Below are positions 8,879-18,101 of a stretch of 64,000 nt of DNA, one piece after another. The translations under genes were made by a program, and so were the position numbers. Position 1 is the first letter of the stretch. Every line of letters begins with the position of its first letter. The stretch comes from Clostridiales bacterium (lineage in GTDB: Bacteria > Bacillota > Clostridia > Lachnospirales > Cellulosilyticaceae): the NCBI GenBank assembly GCA_019418225.1, contig DYCF01000004.1:1-64000 (forward strand), given 5' to 3'. The notes beneath the pieces were generated by a model. The model did no database searches and was not told the origin of the DNA. It worked only from the letters and a program-made list of their open reading frames with translations.

Positions 8879-9838
8879 CTAATCTAGCATCACCTTATAA
8901 CTACCATACCCCTCTTCATCCATCCTAGACTTAGGTATAAATTTAAGAGCTGCTGAATTAATACAATAGCGTAGTCCGCCTAACTCCTCTGGTCCATCAT
9001 CAAACACATGTCCCAAATGTGAATCTGCCTGTGTGCTTCTAACTTCTATGCGATGCATGCCATGACTTCTATCTTCTTTGGCATATACGACGCTACTTAC
9101 AATAGGCTTTGAAAAAGCAGGCCAACCACAGCCAGAATCAAATTTATCTTTTGAACTAAACAAAGGCTTGCCATTTACTACATCTACGTAAATCCCCTCC
9201 TCAAAATGATCATAATATTCGTTTTGAAAAGGCGGTTCTGTCCCTTGCTCTTGTGTCACCTTATAAGACATAGGCGATAATTTTTGCTTTAAGGTTTCTT
9301 TATTTTCCATCAACTTATAGTTATGCTCTTCTACAAACTTCTTTCTTCCAGAGCCTTTATAGTATAGATTATAATGCAAAGGATTCTTAGCATAATAATC
9401 TTGATGATTTTCTTCAGCAGGATAAAAAAACATCGCAGGTTTTACCGGTACAACTATGGGTTTGTCATAACGCCCACTTGCTTCTATTTCCTTGATATAC
9501 GTTTGGGCAAGTATCCCTTGCGCCTCATTATGATAAAAAATAGCCGTTCTATAAGATTCACCACGATTTCCAAACTGTCCATCTGAATCTGTAGGGTCTA
9601 TACTTCTAAAAAAAATTTCTAGAAGCTGTCTATAACTTATTTTTTCTTCATCATAAGTAATTTGTACTGCTTCTGTATGCCCTGTTTGATGGCTACATAC
9701 TTCTTCATACGTTGGATTTACTTTATGTCCTCCTGTATACCCTACCCTTACATCTACAATACCTGGCCATTCTTTGAAAGGCTTTACCATACACCAAAAA
9801 CAGCCTCCTGCAAATGTTGCTAATGTATATTCACTCAT
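8879..9838 (-). CDS. msrAB: Bifunctional peptide methionine sulfoxide reductase MsrA/MsrB
   Basis: Repairs oxidised methionine in proteins: MsrA reduces the S-sulfoxide, MsrB the R-sulfoxide. The N-terminal MsrA domain (about residues 1-160) has the catalytic GGCFWC (Cys13). The C-terminal MsrB domain (about 175-315) has GCGWPAF, the HLGHVFDDGP strand and RYCINSAAL with the catalytic Cys. The CxxC pairs of zinc-binding MsrB forms are not apparent. This fusion order and length (319 aa) are standard in Firmicutes. ATG follows AGAGGTGATTAA. It stands alone, with terminators or gene ends on both sides. Confidence 0.95.
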   Translation of the reverse strand: MSEYTLATFAGGCFWCMVKPFKEWPGIVDVRVGYTGGHKVNPTYEEVCSHQTGHTEAVQITYDEEKISYRQLLEIFFRSIDPTDSDGQFGNRGESYRTAIFYHNEAQGILAQTYIKEIEASGRYDKPIVVPVKPAMFFYPAEENHQDYYAKNPLHYNLYYKGSGRKKFVEEHNYKLMENKETLKQKLSPMSYKVTQEQGTEPPFQNEYYDHFEEGIYVDVVNGKPLFSSKDKFDSGCGWPAFSKPIVSSVVYAKEDRSHGMHRIEVRSTQADSHLGHVFDDGPEELGGLRYCINSAALKFIPKSRMDEEGYGSYKVMLD

Positions 9839-9930
9839 TTAATCACCTCTTACTAGTATTACCCTGCTGTCATGATAATTATTTTAACTAAGTTTATTCA
9901 ACTTCTATAGTTTGTTTTACTATAGCTTAT

Positions 9931-12006
9931 CTACAAATCATAAATATCAGAGAACTCAACCTTACATTTATAAAGGAGTTGCTCTTCTTTTTCAATCTCT
10001 AGCTCTCTTTTTTGTTTTTGGTTATCTATCTGTCTAATAGGAAGGACTACCGTAAAAGTGGATCCCTTGCCTTCTTCACTTTCTACACTAATCTTCCCTT
10101 GTTGCATTTCAACTAAAGATTTAACTAGCGCTAAACCAATTCCTGAACCTTCACATTTTCTAGAGAATGAACTATCTACTTGTGTAAAACGCTCAAAGAT
10201 TACACTTTGCTTTTCCTTTGGAATTCCAATTCCTGTATCCTTAACTGAGATTGCTAATTGTTCCTTTTGAGCTTTCAGCTTTACTTCAATTGCCCCTCCT
10301 GGACTTGTATATTTTACAGCATTAGAAAATAAATTAAGCATAATTCTTTCCATCTTTTCAGGATCATATGCCATAACTAATTCTTCTACATCTGTATCAA
10401 ATATAATGGAAATTTTTTTGTTTTTAAAATATGCTACAACAGACATTGTAATGTCTTCTATCTCTTTGACAATATTGCCATTTACCATCTTTGCCTTATA
10501 ATAACCCGCACCCATCTTTGAAATATCCGTAATATTATTAATAAGTCTTAGTAATCTAAATATATTTTGTTTAGCAATTCCCTCATATTCTACCAACTTA
10601 TCATAGGTGTATTCAATGTAATTATGCTTCATAAGATCTTTTAACTCTAATTCAAACATCTGCAATATACTATATATAATATTTAATGGCGTCTTAAGTT
10701 CATGTGAAATATTGGCCAAAAACTCTGTTTTTAACGTCTCAAGCTTTAACGCCTCTTTATATGCACTACTTTCTGCTTCTATTTCTTTTCTTGCTGATAA
10801 CTGTTGCTTTTGTTCTAAGGCATACTCTACGCTTTTAAAAATAGTCGCAATTTGCTGGCCAACCTTATCAATTACACAGGCTTCCATTAATGGATATTGT
10901 AACTTAGATTCATATGCTGTAAGAATCACGCCTATAAACTCACTATTATACTCGATTGGACTAATTCTTATAAAGTTTATCCCTATATTTTTTAAGCCAT
11001 ATATCTCACATTCCATTTCCTGCTCAAATTCTTCCAAAGGCCACTCTCTACTATGCTCTATTAATTTCATAAACCTTGTCCCATTAATATTCAAATAGTA
11101 GCTTGATGAAATCTTATTTTCATTTTTCTTTAATCTGCCTATTTCCTCTACTTGATCTTCATCTTTATTATATTTCATAATAATTAGGGTTTTTCCCTGC
11201 AAGAGTTTATCTGTTCTAAGACTTACGTCTAATAGCTGAACAAACTGGCTATAAAGCTCTCTCTGATCTGTTATGGTATTTAAATCAAAGTTATTTAATG
11301 CCTTATTAATATCTATCTTTTGTTTTAAGATTTCATACTGCGTAATCCCTATATAGCCTTCATATTTCTGTACTTCATTAAATATTGGAATTTTAACAAT
11401 GTGGTATTTTAATACATCTTCCTCTTTCTCTGTTCTTCGCTCTTCATTAATCATAATACCTTTTTGCAGTAGTTCCTGGTCTTCTTTAAATATACTTGGC
11501 CTTAAACTCCCCTGATAAATTTTGCTTGGATGTTCCTTTAATAACCCTTCCTTATTTGTTAGTGTATCATTTAAAAATAATTGTTTTAACATTATAAATG
11601 TATTAGTATTCGTATAGTGATAATTATCTTCCGCATCAGCTATCCATATTGAATATGGCATATTTTCTAAGATGGCTTCCATCTCTTTAATGCCTACTTT
11701 TTTAGAATTATATTCCTTAACCCATAGCCAATAACATTCTTCTCCTAACCATTCCTCTTTGAAAATTCTCCCTTTTGTTTGTATAGTCTGCTGCTCACAA
11801 TCATATAATACGATATCTTCTTTAGTACTTTCCTTAATTATTTCTTTAATTGGATTAACTATTATTTTCTCTATATCTTCATTATATAACGCAGCCTTAT
11901 TATATCTCGTTTGTGTTAATATACTTGTATTACAGTATAGGATTTTATATGTTTTGTTAAAAACAACAAGCCCTTCATTCATGTAATCTAATAGTTGTAT
12001 ATTCAC
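9931..12006 (-). CDS. Orphan PAS-type sensor histidine kinase
   Basis: Signal-transducing kinase with no response-regulator gene beside it. The 691-aa protein starts at GTG after AGAGGGGTGTAAAC. It begins with a PAS-like segment (about residues 1-75), a second PAS-like region (about 105-225) and a possible GAF-like region (about 240-400). Next come the HisKA dimerisation helix with phospho-acceptor H435 (FLANISHELKTPLN) and an HATPase domain with N-box (NLFSNAVKYT), DTGIGIP and GSGIGLALVK. A charged tail of about 40 residues follows. No transmembrane helix is evident, so sensing is probably cytosolic. It may partner the regulator of the OmpR-type box at 6976, but that is only a possibility. 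Confidence 0.85.
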   Translation of the reverse strand: MNIQLLDYMNEGLVVFNKTYKILYCNTSILTQTRYNKAALYNEDIEKIIVNPIKEIIKESTKEDIVLYDCEQQTIQTKGRIFKEEWLGEECYWLWVKEYNSKKVGIKEMEAILENMPYSIWIADAEDNYHYTNTNTFIMLKQLFLNDTLTNKEGLLKEHPSKIYQGSLRPSIFKEDQELLQKGIMINEERRTEKEEDVLKYHIVKIPIFNEVQKYEGYIGITQYEILKQKIDINKALNNFDLNTITDQRELYSQFVQLLDVSLRTDKLLQGKTLIIMKYNKDEDQVEEIGRLKKNENKISSSYYLNINGTRFMKLIEHSREWPLEEFEQEMECEIYGLKNIGINFIRISPIEYNSEFIGVILTAYESKLQYPLMEACVIDKVGQQIATIFKSVEYALEQKQQLSARKEIEAESSAYKEALKLETLKTEFLANISHELKTPLNIIYSILQMFELELKDLMKHNYIEYTYDKLVEYEGIAKQNIFRLLRLINNITDISKMGAGYYKAKMVNGNIVKEIEDITMSVVAYFKNKKISIIFDTDVEELVMAYDPEKMERIMLNLFSNAVKYTSPGGAIEVKLKAQKEQLAISVKDTGIGIPKEKQSVIFERFTQVDSSFSRKCEGSGIGLALVKSLVEMQQGKISVESEEGKGSTFTVVLPIRQIDNQKQKRELEIEKEEQLLYKCKVEFSDIYDL

Positions 12007-12206
12007 GTTTACACCCCTCTAAATTTTCACTTTATAAGTCTACTTTTTATTGCATTATTTTATAATATTTTTTATATTTTTCAGATTTATCTATATATTA
12101 TCACGAAAACTTTTTTTAATAAAGTAGTATTCTATGAATTAAATAGCAATTATATCTGCTAATCATGGTATACTATTACTAAATACCATTTAAGGAGTGA
12201 TTTATA

Positions 12207-12602
12207 TTGTACACTTTTGAAGAAGTTCAATCCTTTATTTCTAACAATAAGCTTACATTAGCTGAAGAATGCTTAAAATCATTTCACGTACAATCTGCAC
12301 ACTGGCATTATTTATATAGTTTAATTGATTTAAAGAAATCTTGGTTTGACTGTGCACTTTCTCATTTGGAAGAAGCTATTCGCCTTAATCCTAATGAATC
12401 ACTTTATAAAGAAGCACAAACAGCTCTTATGAGTCGCCATCATCATTATAGTGAGGAATATTATCATCGCCCACGCAGACGCAGACATAGTGATTGTTGC
12501 TGTTGCTGCTGTGATGATTGCTGTGAACTTGATTGCTGTGATTTGATTTGTCTCGATAGTTGCTGTGAATGTATGGGGGGCGACTTCATTGAGTGTATTT
12601 AA
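12207..12602 (+). CDS. Small protein with TPR-like start and dense cysteine-cluster tail
   Basis: Unknown function. The start is a TTG nine bases after AAGGAG. Residues about 1-75 are helical, with a TPR-like pattern (ALSHLEEAIRLNPNESLYKEA). A His/Arg-rich bridge (RHHHYSEEYYHRPRRRRH) follows. The last 40 residues hold about 16 cysteines, including a run of six, and end with CCECMGGDFIECI. Such tails can bind zinc or other thiophilic metals or attach to membranes through thiols. First gene of a three-gene unit with a DUF5685-like protein and a membrane protein. I recall DnaJ/TPR-like proteins with CC-rich tails next to DUF5685 in other Clostridia, but cannot verify this here. Confidence 0.65.
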   Translation: MYTFEEVQSFISNNKLTLAEECLKSFHVQSAHWHYLYSLIDLKKSWFDCALSHLEEAIRLNPNESLYKEAQTALMSRHHHYSEEYYHRPRRRRHSDCCCCCCDDCCELDCCDLICLDSCCECMGGDFIECI

Positions 12603-12614
12603 AAGGAGCTATTT

Positions 12615-13517
12615 ATGTTTGGTTATATTACACCACTTAAAGATGAATTAAGAATTAGAGAATATACGGATTTTAAAAGCTACTACTGCGGCTTATGTTT
12701 TCATATTAAAAAGCACTTTGGCAATCTACCACGCATGATTTTAAATTATGATATGACTTTTCTAGGTCTACTTTTAGATAGTTTAAGCCCACAAGATAAC
12801 CTTTTAACGCAAAAAGCTTGTATGGCTAATCCCCTTAAAAAGAAGCCTATACTTCTTGATAACGATGCACTTTCTTATGCCGCAGCCATGAATGTGGCTT
12901 TAGTCTACTTTAAACTACTAGATGACAAAATGGATGACCATAGTTTAAAAAGCAAAGTGCTTGCGCTAGGCCTTACACCTTATAAAAATAAATTTCCATC
13001 TTCATTGCAAACTACTTACAATATTATTGAAAAAAACTTAAATAAACTCACTGCCTTAGAAAATAATAAAGACTTTTCTTCTATTGATGAGATTGCGCAT
13101 CCCTTTAGTTTAATTGTGGGGCATATATTTAAGGATTACCCCTTTGAAATTGTAGGAGATAGCCCAAATACACGAGAGCATCTCTTTCAATTCGGCTACT
13201 GTCTTGGTAAATGGATTTATATTATTGATGCCATAGATGATTTAGAAAAAGATATGTCTAAAAGCAAGTTCAATCCTCTAGATTTTCTCTATAATAAAGG
13301 AAATCTTAACTTCGATGCACTCTTTTCTAAGATTAAAGACCGCATCAGCTTTACACTTCTCAACTGTGGTACTTCTGTAAAAGAGCACTTAGATGCCCTT
13401 CCACTTCAGCGCAATGAAGAAATATTAGAAAATATCATTTCACTTGGGATGATGGAGCAATATACGAAAGTCATGCATCACTGTAGCTGCCAACACAAGG
13501 GGGGACATAAAAAATGA
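12615..13517 (+). CDS. DUF5685-family protein
   Basis: Conserved clostridial protein of unknown function, recognised from its start (MFGYITPLKDELRIREY) and the motif YYCGLCFHIKKHFG. An early CxxC and Asp/Glu-rich helices (IDAIDDLEKD) resemble an all-alpha prenyl-synthase-like fold, a weak structural guess. The C-terminus has a Cys/His cluster (MHHCSCQHKGGHKK). It follows the cysteine-cluster gene by 12 bases, with AAAAGGAGC before its ATG. Its stop overlaps the next start by four bases (ATGA), so all three genes are probably cotranscribed and act together. Confidence 0.75.
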   Translation: MFGYITPLKDELRIREYTDFKSYYCGLCFHIKKHFGNLPRMILNYDMTFLGLLLDSLSPQDNLLTQKACMANPLKKKPILLDNDALSYAAAMNVALVYFKLLDDKMDDHSLKSKVLALGLTPYKNKFPSSLQTTYNIIEKNLNKLTALENNKDFSSIDEIAHPFSLIVGHIFKDYPFEIVGDSPNTREHLFQFGYCLGKWIYIIDAIDDLEKDMSKSKFNPLDFLYNKGNLNFDALFSKIKDRISFTLLNCGTSVKEHLDALPLQRNEEILENIISLGMMEQYTKVMHHCSCQHKGGHKK

Positions 13518-14059
13518 AAGCCAATGCACTTACTTTGGGTGGGATTCTAGTGGCACTCAGTGTCGTACTCCTTTACCTCTCCACATTTATTCCCACTAAC
13601 ACTTTAGTTCTCTTAACCCTTGTTTCTTTTATGCCACCTATTGCCCTTATGGAAAAAGGGCTTAAAACAGCTTTACTTGTTTATATTTGCACTACCCTTA
13701 GTAGTTTATTATTTATACCGCTTAATATCACCTTACTATATCTCCTCTTCTTTGGGATTTATGGCATTATAAAAGGACTTATTGAACGCATCAATAAACC
13801 CTTTCTAGAAATTGTACTTAAACTATTATTTTTTAATAGTATCTTTTTAATTAGTGTTTTTTTATTAAGTAGCTTATTAGGTATTAATGTATTAAACAGC
13901 TTAATGACACACCTTACCTATTTTAAAACTAAACCTTTGAATTCTAACACTCGTTTTCTAATCTTATTTGGAATTGTACAACCTATCTTTTTGATTTATG
14001 ATTATGCCCTAACACTTTTAGTAGGACATTATGATGAAATTTTTACAAGGCACCATTAA
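13514..14059 (+). CDS. Hypothetical multi-pass membrane protein
   Basis: 181 residues that are almost wholly hydrophobic, with about five or six predicted membrane helices and few charged residues except a loop near RINKPFLEIVLK. It resembles small ECF S-component or DUF2232-like proteins in general character, but no ligand motif is visible. It starts within the stop of the DUF5685 gene (ATGA overlap), so it is translationally coupled and likely a functional partner. A strong bidirectional terminator follows. Confidence 0.65.
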   Translation: MKANALTLGGILVALSVVLLYLSTFIPTNTLVLLTLVSFMPPIALMEKGLKTALLVYICTTLSSLLFIPLNITLLYLLFFGIYGIIKGLIERINKPFLEIVLKLLFFNSIFLISVFLLSSLLGINVLNSLMTHLTYFKTKPLNSNTRFLILFGIVQPIFLIYDYALTLLVGHYDEIFTRHH

Positions 14060-14098
14060 AAAGTGGTTTGAGGCAACTTTCACCTCAAACCACTTTTT
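14058..14098. terminator. Bidirectional terminator
   Basis: A 16-bp perfect stem (AAAAAGTGGTTTGAGG and complement) with a nine-base loop and T-runs on both strands. It lies between the convergent three-gene unit and the RsmF-type methylase gene. Confidence 0.9.
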
Positions 14099-14105
14099 AA
14101 TAATG

Positions 14106-15464
14106 CTACATCCATCTAAGTCCTTTTGGATAATGATTTTTAAGTACATTACCACTTAATTTACCCCAACCTAAAGAATAGCCATCTACACATACAAGTT
14201 GCCAGCCTTTTTCACCTTCAATGGTAATTGTTTCACCTTTGAGGTACGCTCTTATGCGGCTGTCATCATTTTTTAAACTACAACTATGATGGACATCTTC
14301 TGATTTAAGGGCTAATGCAAGGGCATGCGATGGTTCAAAACGATTTTTCTTACAAGTTCCTAGATGAAGACCTGTACGTAATACCTTTAGTCCTTTAAGC
14401 GATAGTGGATACGGCAGTAAATAAAGCTGATCACCAAATAAAACAGGAAGACCTTGTGGCCTATTTACTAAGTTCTCTTTAGCAAATTGTTCATATAATT
14501 GCCATGCATTACGATCGATAGCTGGAAGCTTTTCAACATTCTCCCTTGCTGGTCTATCCCCTTCCTTTTGAAGCACAGCCACATAATGGCCTTCACCTTC
14601 TAAGCGGTGTGGCCAAAGTCTAAATGTATCTGCCACTTCCGGTACGGCATCAGCCCACTCTGGGTGCCCTGGCATAAAGCCTTCATAGGCCGTAACCTTT
14701 TTAATCCTAAAGTCTGGATTTTCTTTTAAGAAAGTATTCATGCTTCCTTCATTTTCTTCTGGTGCAAACGTACAAGTTGAATACACTAGGATTCCCCCTG
14801 GACGTAACATCTGAGCTGCACACTGTAAAATTTCACCTTGTCTTTTAGCACACATTTCTACATTCTGAACGCTCCAGTGATTTTTTGCTTCTTCATCTTT
14901 GCGGAACATCCCTTCTCCAGAACAAGGTGCATCTACAACAATGCGGTCAAAAAATTCTGGGAAGCGTTTTGCAAGTGACTGCGGTGTTTCATTGGTAACA
15001 ATAGCATTTGAAATCCCCATACGTTCTACATTTTGCGCTAAAATCTTAGCACGTGCTGGATGAATCTCATTGGAAATAAGAAGGCCTTCGCCCTGAAGTG
15101 CGGCTGCTAGCTGTGTGGTTTTGCCACCTGGTGCAGCGCAAAGGTCAAGTACACGTTCACCTGGTTTAACTTCTGCAAGTGCGGCTACAGCCATCGCACT
15201 TGGTTCTTGAATATAATACAATCCTGCTTCGTGATAAGGATGTTTACCAGGACGATCTTCTGTTTCATAATAAAAGCCTTCTGATACCCAAGGTACCCCA
15301 CGAAGTTGAAATGGACTGAGTCTTATAAACTCATCTTTAGAAATCTTAAGTGTATTTACACGAAGCGACTGGGCCCTTTCTTCTTCATAACTTTGAAGAA
15401 AAGCATCAAACTCAGTTGCTAACATTTTTTGCATGCGGTCTTTAAAGTCTTGTGGTAATTGCAT
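14106..15464 (-). CDS. rsmF: RsmB/NOP-family rRNA (cytosine-C5) methyltransferase, RsmF-like
   Basis: S-adenosylmethionine-dependent enzyme that methylates a cytosine in rRNA. The catalytic domain (about residues 70-305) shows the SAM-binding loop DLCAAPGGKTTQLA, motif IV DAPCSGEGMFRKD and motif VI STCTFAPEENE; the Cys in PCS and TCT are the family's two key cysteines. The N-terminal about 60 residues and a C-terminal extension of about 150 residues (ending GWGKLSGNVLKNHYPKGLRW) match the longer RsmF/YebU-like Gram-positive type. ATG follows AGAGATGACACAAT. Monocistronic; the target base cannot be decided from sequence. Confidence 0.88.
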   Translation of the reverse strand: MQLPQDFKDRMQKMLATEFDAFLQSYEEERAQSLRVNTLKISKDEFIRLSPFQLRGVPWVSEGFYYETEDRPGKHPYHEAGLYYIQEPSAMAVAALAEVKPGERVLDLCAAPGGKTTQLAAALQGEGLLISNEIHPARAKILAQNVERMGISNAIVTNETPQSLAKRFPEFFDRIVVDAPCSGEGMFRKDEEAKNHWSVQNVEMCAKRQGEILQCAAQMLRPGGILVYSTCTFAPEENEGSMNTFLKENPDFRIKKVTAYEGFMPGHPEWADAVPEVADTFRLWPHRLEGEGHYVAVLQKEGDRPARENVEKLPAIDRNAWQLYEQFAKENLVNRPQGLPVLFGDQLYLLPYPLSLKGLKVLRTGLHLGTCKKNRFEPSHALALALKSEDVHHSCSLKNDDSRIRAYLKGETITIEGEKGWQLVCVDGYSLGWGKLSGNVLKNHYPKGLRWM

Positions 15465-15604
15465 ATTGTGTCATCTCTTTCTTTTGTTTTAAATACATTT
15501 TATTATAAAACAAAAGCTTTTGTGAGTTCAATATGCTCCTTTCATTTATACCCTTTGAAATATTATAACAGCAAAGTTTTCTTACATAACCCACTTGCTT
15601 CTTA

Positions 15605-16939
15605 TTATTTCATAAATACAAAGCTTTCTAGTTCAAACAAATACCTACCTTTAAACATCTCCTTAAACCATCCACCTGCACAATCCTCTATGATAAAATA
15701 CACAGCATGCCTACCCGTTATATTTCTTACTGTAGCCTCATAAATACCATCATCACTACCAATTTCACAAATACCTATTTCTTCCCCATCTTCATAACTA
15801 TCTAGCCTAATTTTAATTTGTGATTTACAGCCTGTTCCTTTGACCATGACACTAAACATCATTGTCTGGCTGGAAAAATCTTTTCCAAAGTCAAAGTATT
15901 TATACCCTATAATGCACCCATTAGTTATACACGTCACAAATCTAGTCATTGTATTTCTTTCAGTCACAAAACATCCACCCTTTAATACACAAGCAAACTC
16001 TGCAGCTGTTATTTGATAGGGTGATAAAGCCTCTTCAAAACCAAGAGAAGTCATTTCCACCTCTGGAATTGTTCCATCTGGTAAGATTTCAATCTTTTCA
16101 ACACATGCACGTCTTGACATTACAGTTCCATTTGTCATACGGTGATAAAATATGTACCACTGCCCATCTATATAACAGATTGACCCATGATTATTTCCTC
16201 CTGGGTAATCTACTCCGTTATCTACAATTGTCCCTCTAAATTCAAAAGGTCCCATTGGCGACTTAGATGTGGCATAAACAAGTCGGCTTCCTACTCGCGG
16301 CGAATAAATAAGATAATAAGTATCTCCTACCTTTCTTGGGGAACAAGCTTCAAAAAATCTAAAGGGTTCTCCTACTGGGATAATATCCTCCTGATATGTG
16401 CCATCAACAACCTCATACATATTATCAGGATTAAGCTGTGCCACAAAAGAACGCTCATAACCACAATAAATATAGACCTTACCGTCCTCATCAACTAATA
16501 CACCAGGATCAATAAACCAACCATTGTTAAAACTCTCCTCTCCTTTTCCCTCAGGTATACGATACTGATATCTTGAGAGCAATTTAAAAGGTCCCTCCGG
16601 CCTATCACTTATCCCGACACACCCCTTAGCGCCCATAATATACGCATACAGATAATATTTGCCATCTTTTTCAACTACGTCCGGTGCATAAAGGTCCCCC
16701 TCTGTCCACTCAGCGGTATCTGAGATATGGTCCTCATCATCTCTTGTATGAAAAATATCTCCATGACACGTCCATTTATTTAAATCATAAATAGATGCTG
16801 ACCATACTTTTAATTTATAATCACAGAACTTATCTGAACCTGCCTGATCATGTGAGCCATACACATAAACACGCTCCCCGAAAACTCTTGGCTCCCCATC
16901 TGGAATGTATTCCCATGGTGGAAGATATGGATTTGGCAT
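15605..16939 (-). CDS. Intracellular glycoside hydrolase family 43 enzyme with CBM6-like tail
   Basis: Probably a beta-xylosidase or alpha-L-arabinofuranosidase acting on arabinoxylan fragments. The N-terminal five-bladed propeller (about residues 1-300) has the family-43 pattern: Asp in IPDGEPRVFGERVYVYGSHD, then DLYAPDVVEKDGKYYLYA and later FFEACSPRKVGDTYYLIYS with the probable acid Glu. The C-terminal 130 residues resemble a CBM6-like beta-sandwich (MMFSVMVKGTGCKSQIKIRLDS). No signal peptide, so cytosolic. AGGGGGTTTTACAA precedes the ATG. An inverted repeat lies directly upstream. It follows the glycosyltransferase end of the natural-product operon but need not be part of it. Confidence 0.85.
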   Translation of the reverse strand: MPNPYLPPWEYIPDGEPRVFGERVYVYGSHDQAGSDKFCDYKLKVWSASIYDLNKWTCHGDIFHTRDDEDHISDTAEWTEGDLYAPDVVEKDGKYYLYAYIMGAKGCVGISDRPEGPFKLLSRYQYRIPEGKGEESFNNGWFIDPGVLVDEDGKVYIYCGYERSFVAQLNPDNMYEVVDGTYQEDIIPVGEPFRFFEACSPRKVGDTYYLIYSPRVGSRLVYATSKSPMGPFEFRGTIVDNGVDYPGGNNHGSICYIDGQWYIFYHRMTNGTVMSRRACVEKIEILPDGTIPEVEMTSLGFEEALSPYQITAAEFACVLKGGCFVTERNTMTRFVTCITNGCIIGYKYFDFGKDFSSQTMMFSVMVKGTGCKSQIKIRLDSYEDGEEIGICEIGSDDGIYEATVRNITGRHAVYFIIEDCAGGWFKEMFKGRYLFELESFVFMK

Positions 16940-16955
16940 TTGTAAAACCCCCTAT

Positions 16956-16999
16956 AATATTGTTTAGATAATTTGATTCTAACATATTTAAACAATATT
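16956..16999. promoter_or_regulatory. Inverted repeat upstream of the GH43 gene
   Basis: Perfect 11-bp arms, AATATTGTTTA and its complement, 22 bases apart. It lies between the GH43 start and the end of the glycosyltransferase gene on the same strand. It may be the transcript end of the natural-product operon or an operator for the GH43 gene. No U-run directly follows the minus-strand stem, so a terminator role is not clear. Confidence 0.4.
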
Positions 17000-17021
17000 T
17001 ATAACTATCATTATATTCAAA

Positions 17022-18089
17022 TTATAATTTATGCTTAGGATAGTATTTTACTTTCACAGTATTTTCAGTATGAAGCTGAATCCATATATCTAAATCTGTA
17101 CAACCTATCTCGTCATAAATAACTAATGTATATTCTTTTCTTTCATTGTTTCTAAGTACTTCATCTTGGATCTTTTCATAATCGCTTTGATTGTTAAAGT
17201 GTATAATCTTATCAGGATAGGGGGATACCTTTTCTAACGCCTTATAATGTGTGGCGATGCTCCTAAATAATTCATGAATTGCTTCTTTTTCTAGGCCTAA
17301 AAAATAAGGATACTTTCTAATAAAAACTTTTGCATTATAATCTACTTCTTGAATCTGTGTTGTATCTACCACATTTTTTTCCTTTAATCCATGAAACTGA
17401 TGAATCACTTCATTTCGGCTATTGATTACTATTCTTAATCCTTCTTGTTGTAAGCGATACACAAATTCTATATCTTCTATTCCCCATTTCTTTAGATTTT
17501 CATCAAATCCACCTACCCTTTCTGCCCAATTTCTTGGCACTGCCAAATTGCAGGTAAGTGCAAAAAGAAACGGTGTATCCATGGCGCTTGCATTATATGA
17601 TAAGTCTTCAAATATAAGATGTCTAAAATCTCTTCCATGCTCATAGGCCGCTAAACCCTGTGGTGCAAAAAGATTGCTTAATTGTATTTTCTTATAAGGT
17701 ATTGGCTCATACAAAAGTTTTCTTGTGCCTACCACGATTATATCAGATTGCCATTTAAAAAATGTATTGAGTGTTAAAAGATAATCCGGTGGCACAAGGA
17801 TGTCGCCGTCAATAAAAATAAGATATTCACCATCAGCCTGCTTAATCCCACAATTTCGTGCCTTTGCCCTAGATGAGTCATCCGTTCTAGGAATATAAAT
17901 GTACTTTAAAGGATAGCTTAATGACATTTTATTAATGGCTTCGCCTGTGCCATCTGTGGAGCCATCATCTACTACAATAACCTGATAACTAAATTGATCT
18001 CGCCCAATAAGATGATTAAGCGCTTCTAGTGTATTAATAATAAGTGTTTTTCCTTGATAGGTCGGAATAATAAAACTATAGTTATTCAT
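17022..18089 (-). CDS. Family 2 glycosyltransferase, last gene of the thiotemplate operon
   Basis: Nucleotide-sugar-dependent transferase of the GT-A fold: start MNNYSFIIPTYQG, VVDDGSTDGTGEAI for nucleotide binding, DXD-like FIDGDI, and a GIEDIEF acceptor/base motif typical of galactosyl- or N-acetylgalactosaminyl-type GT2 enzymes. The C-terminal 130 residues are a less conserved helical region. Twelve bases separate it from the adenylation-PCP gene upstream, so it is cotranscribed. No membrane helix. In context it may glycosylate the assembled product or make the sugar core that is acylated. AAGGGG precedes the ATG. GT2 assignment is firm; its role in the pathway is inference. Confidence 0.85.
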   Translation of the reverse strand: MNNYSFIIPTYQGKTLIINTLEALNHLIGRDQFSYQVIVVDDGSTDGTGEAINKMSLSYPLKYIYIPRTDDSSRAKARNCGIKQADGEYLIFIDGDILVPPDYLLTLNTFFKWQSDIIVVGTRKLLYEPIPYKKIQLSNLFAPQGLAAYEHGRDFRHLIFEDLSYNASAMDTPFLFALTCNLAVPRNWAERVGGFDENLKKWGIEDIEFVYRLQQEGLRIVINSRNEVIHQFHGLKEKNVVDTTQIQEVDYNAKVFIRKYPYFLGLEKEAIHELFRSIATHYKALEKVSPYPDKIIHFNNQSDYEKIQDEVLRNNERKEYTLVIYDEIGCTDLDIWIQLHTENTVKVKYYPKHKL

Positions 18090-18101
18090 AGCATTCCCCT
18101 T

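Noticed and set aside
12480..12602. Cysteine run as a frameshift or sequencing artefact
   Set aside because: The frame stays open to a stop just before the ribosome site of the next gene, and the tail ends in an ordered CCECMGGD pattern.
15605..16939. GH43 gene as part of the thiotemplate operon
   Set aside because: It is on the same strand but separated by an inverted repeat and has its own ribosome site and a polysaccharide-type function; a link is possible but unsupported.
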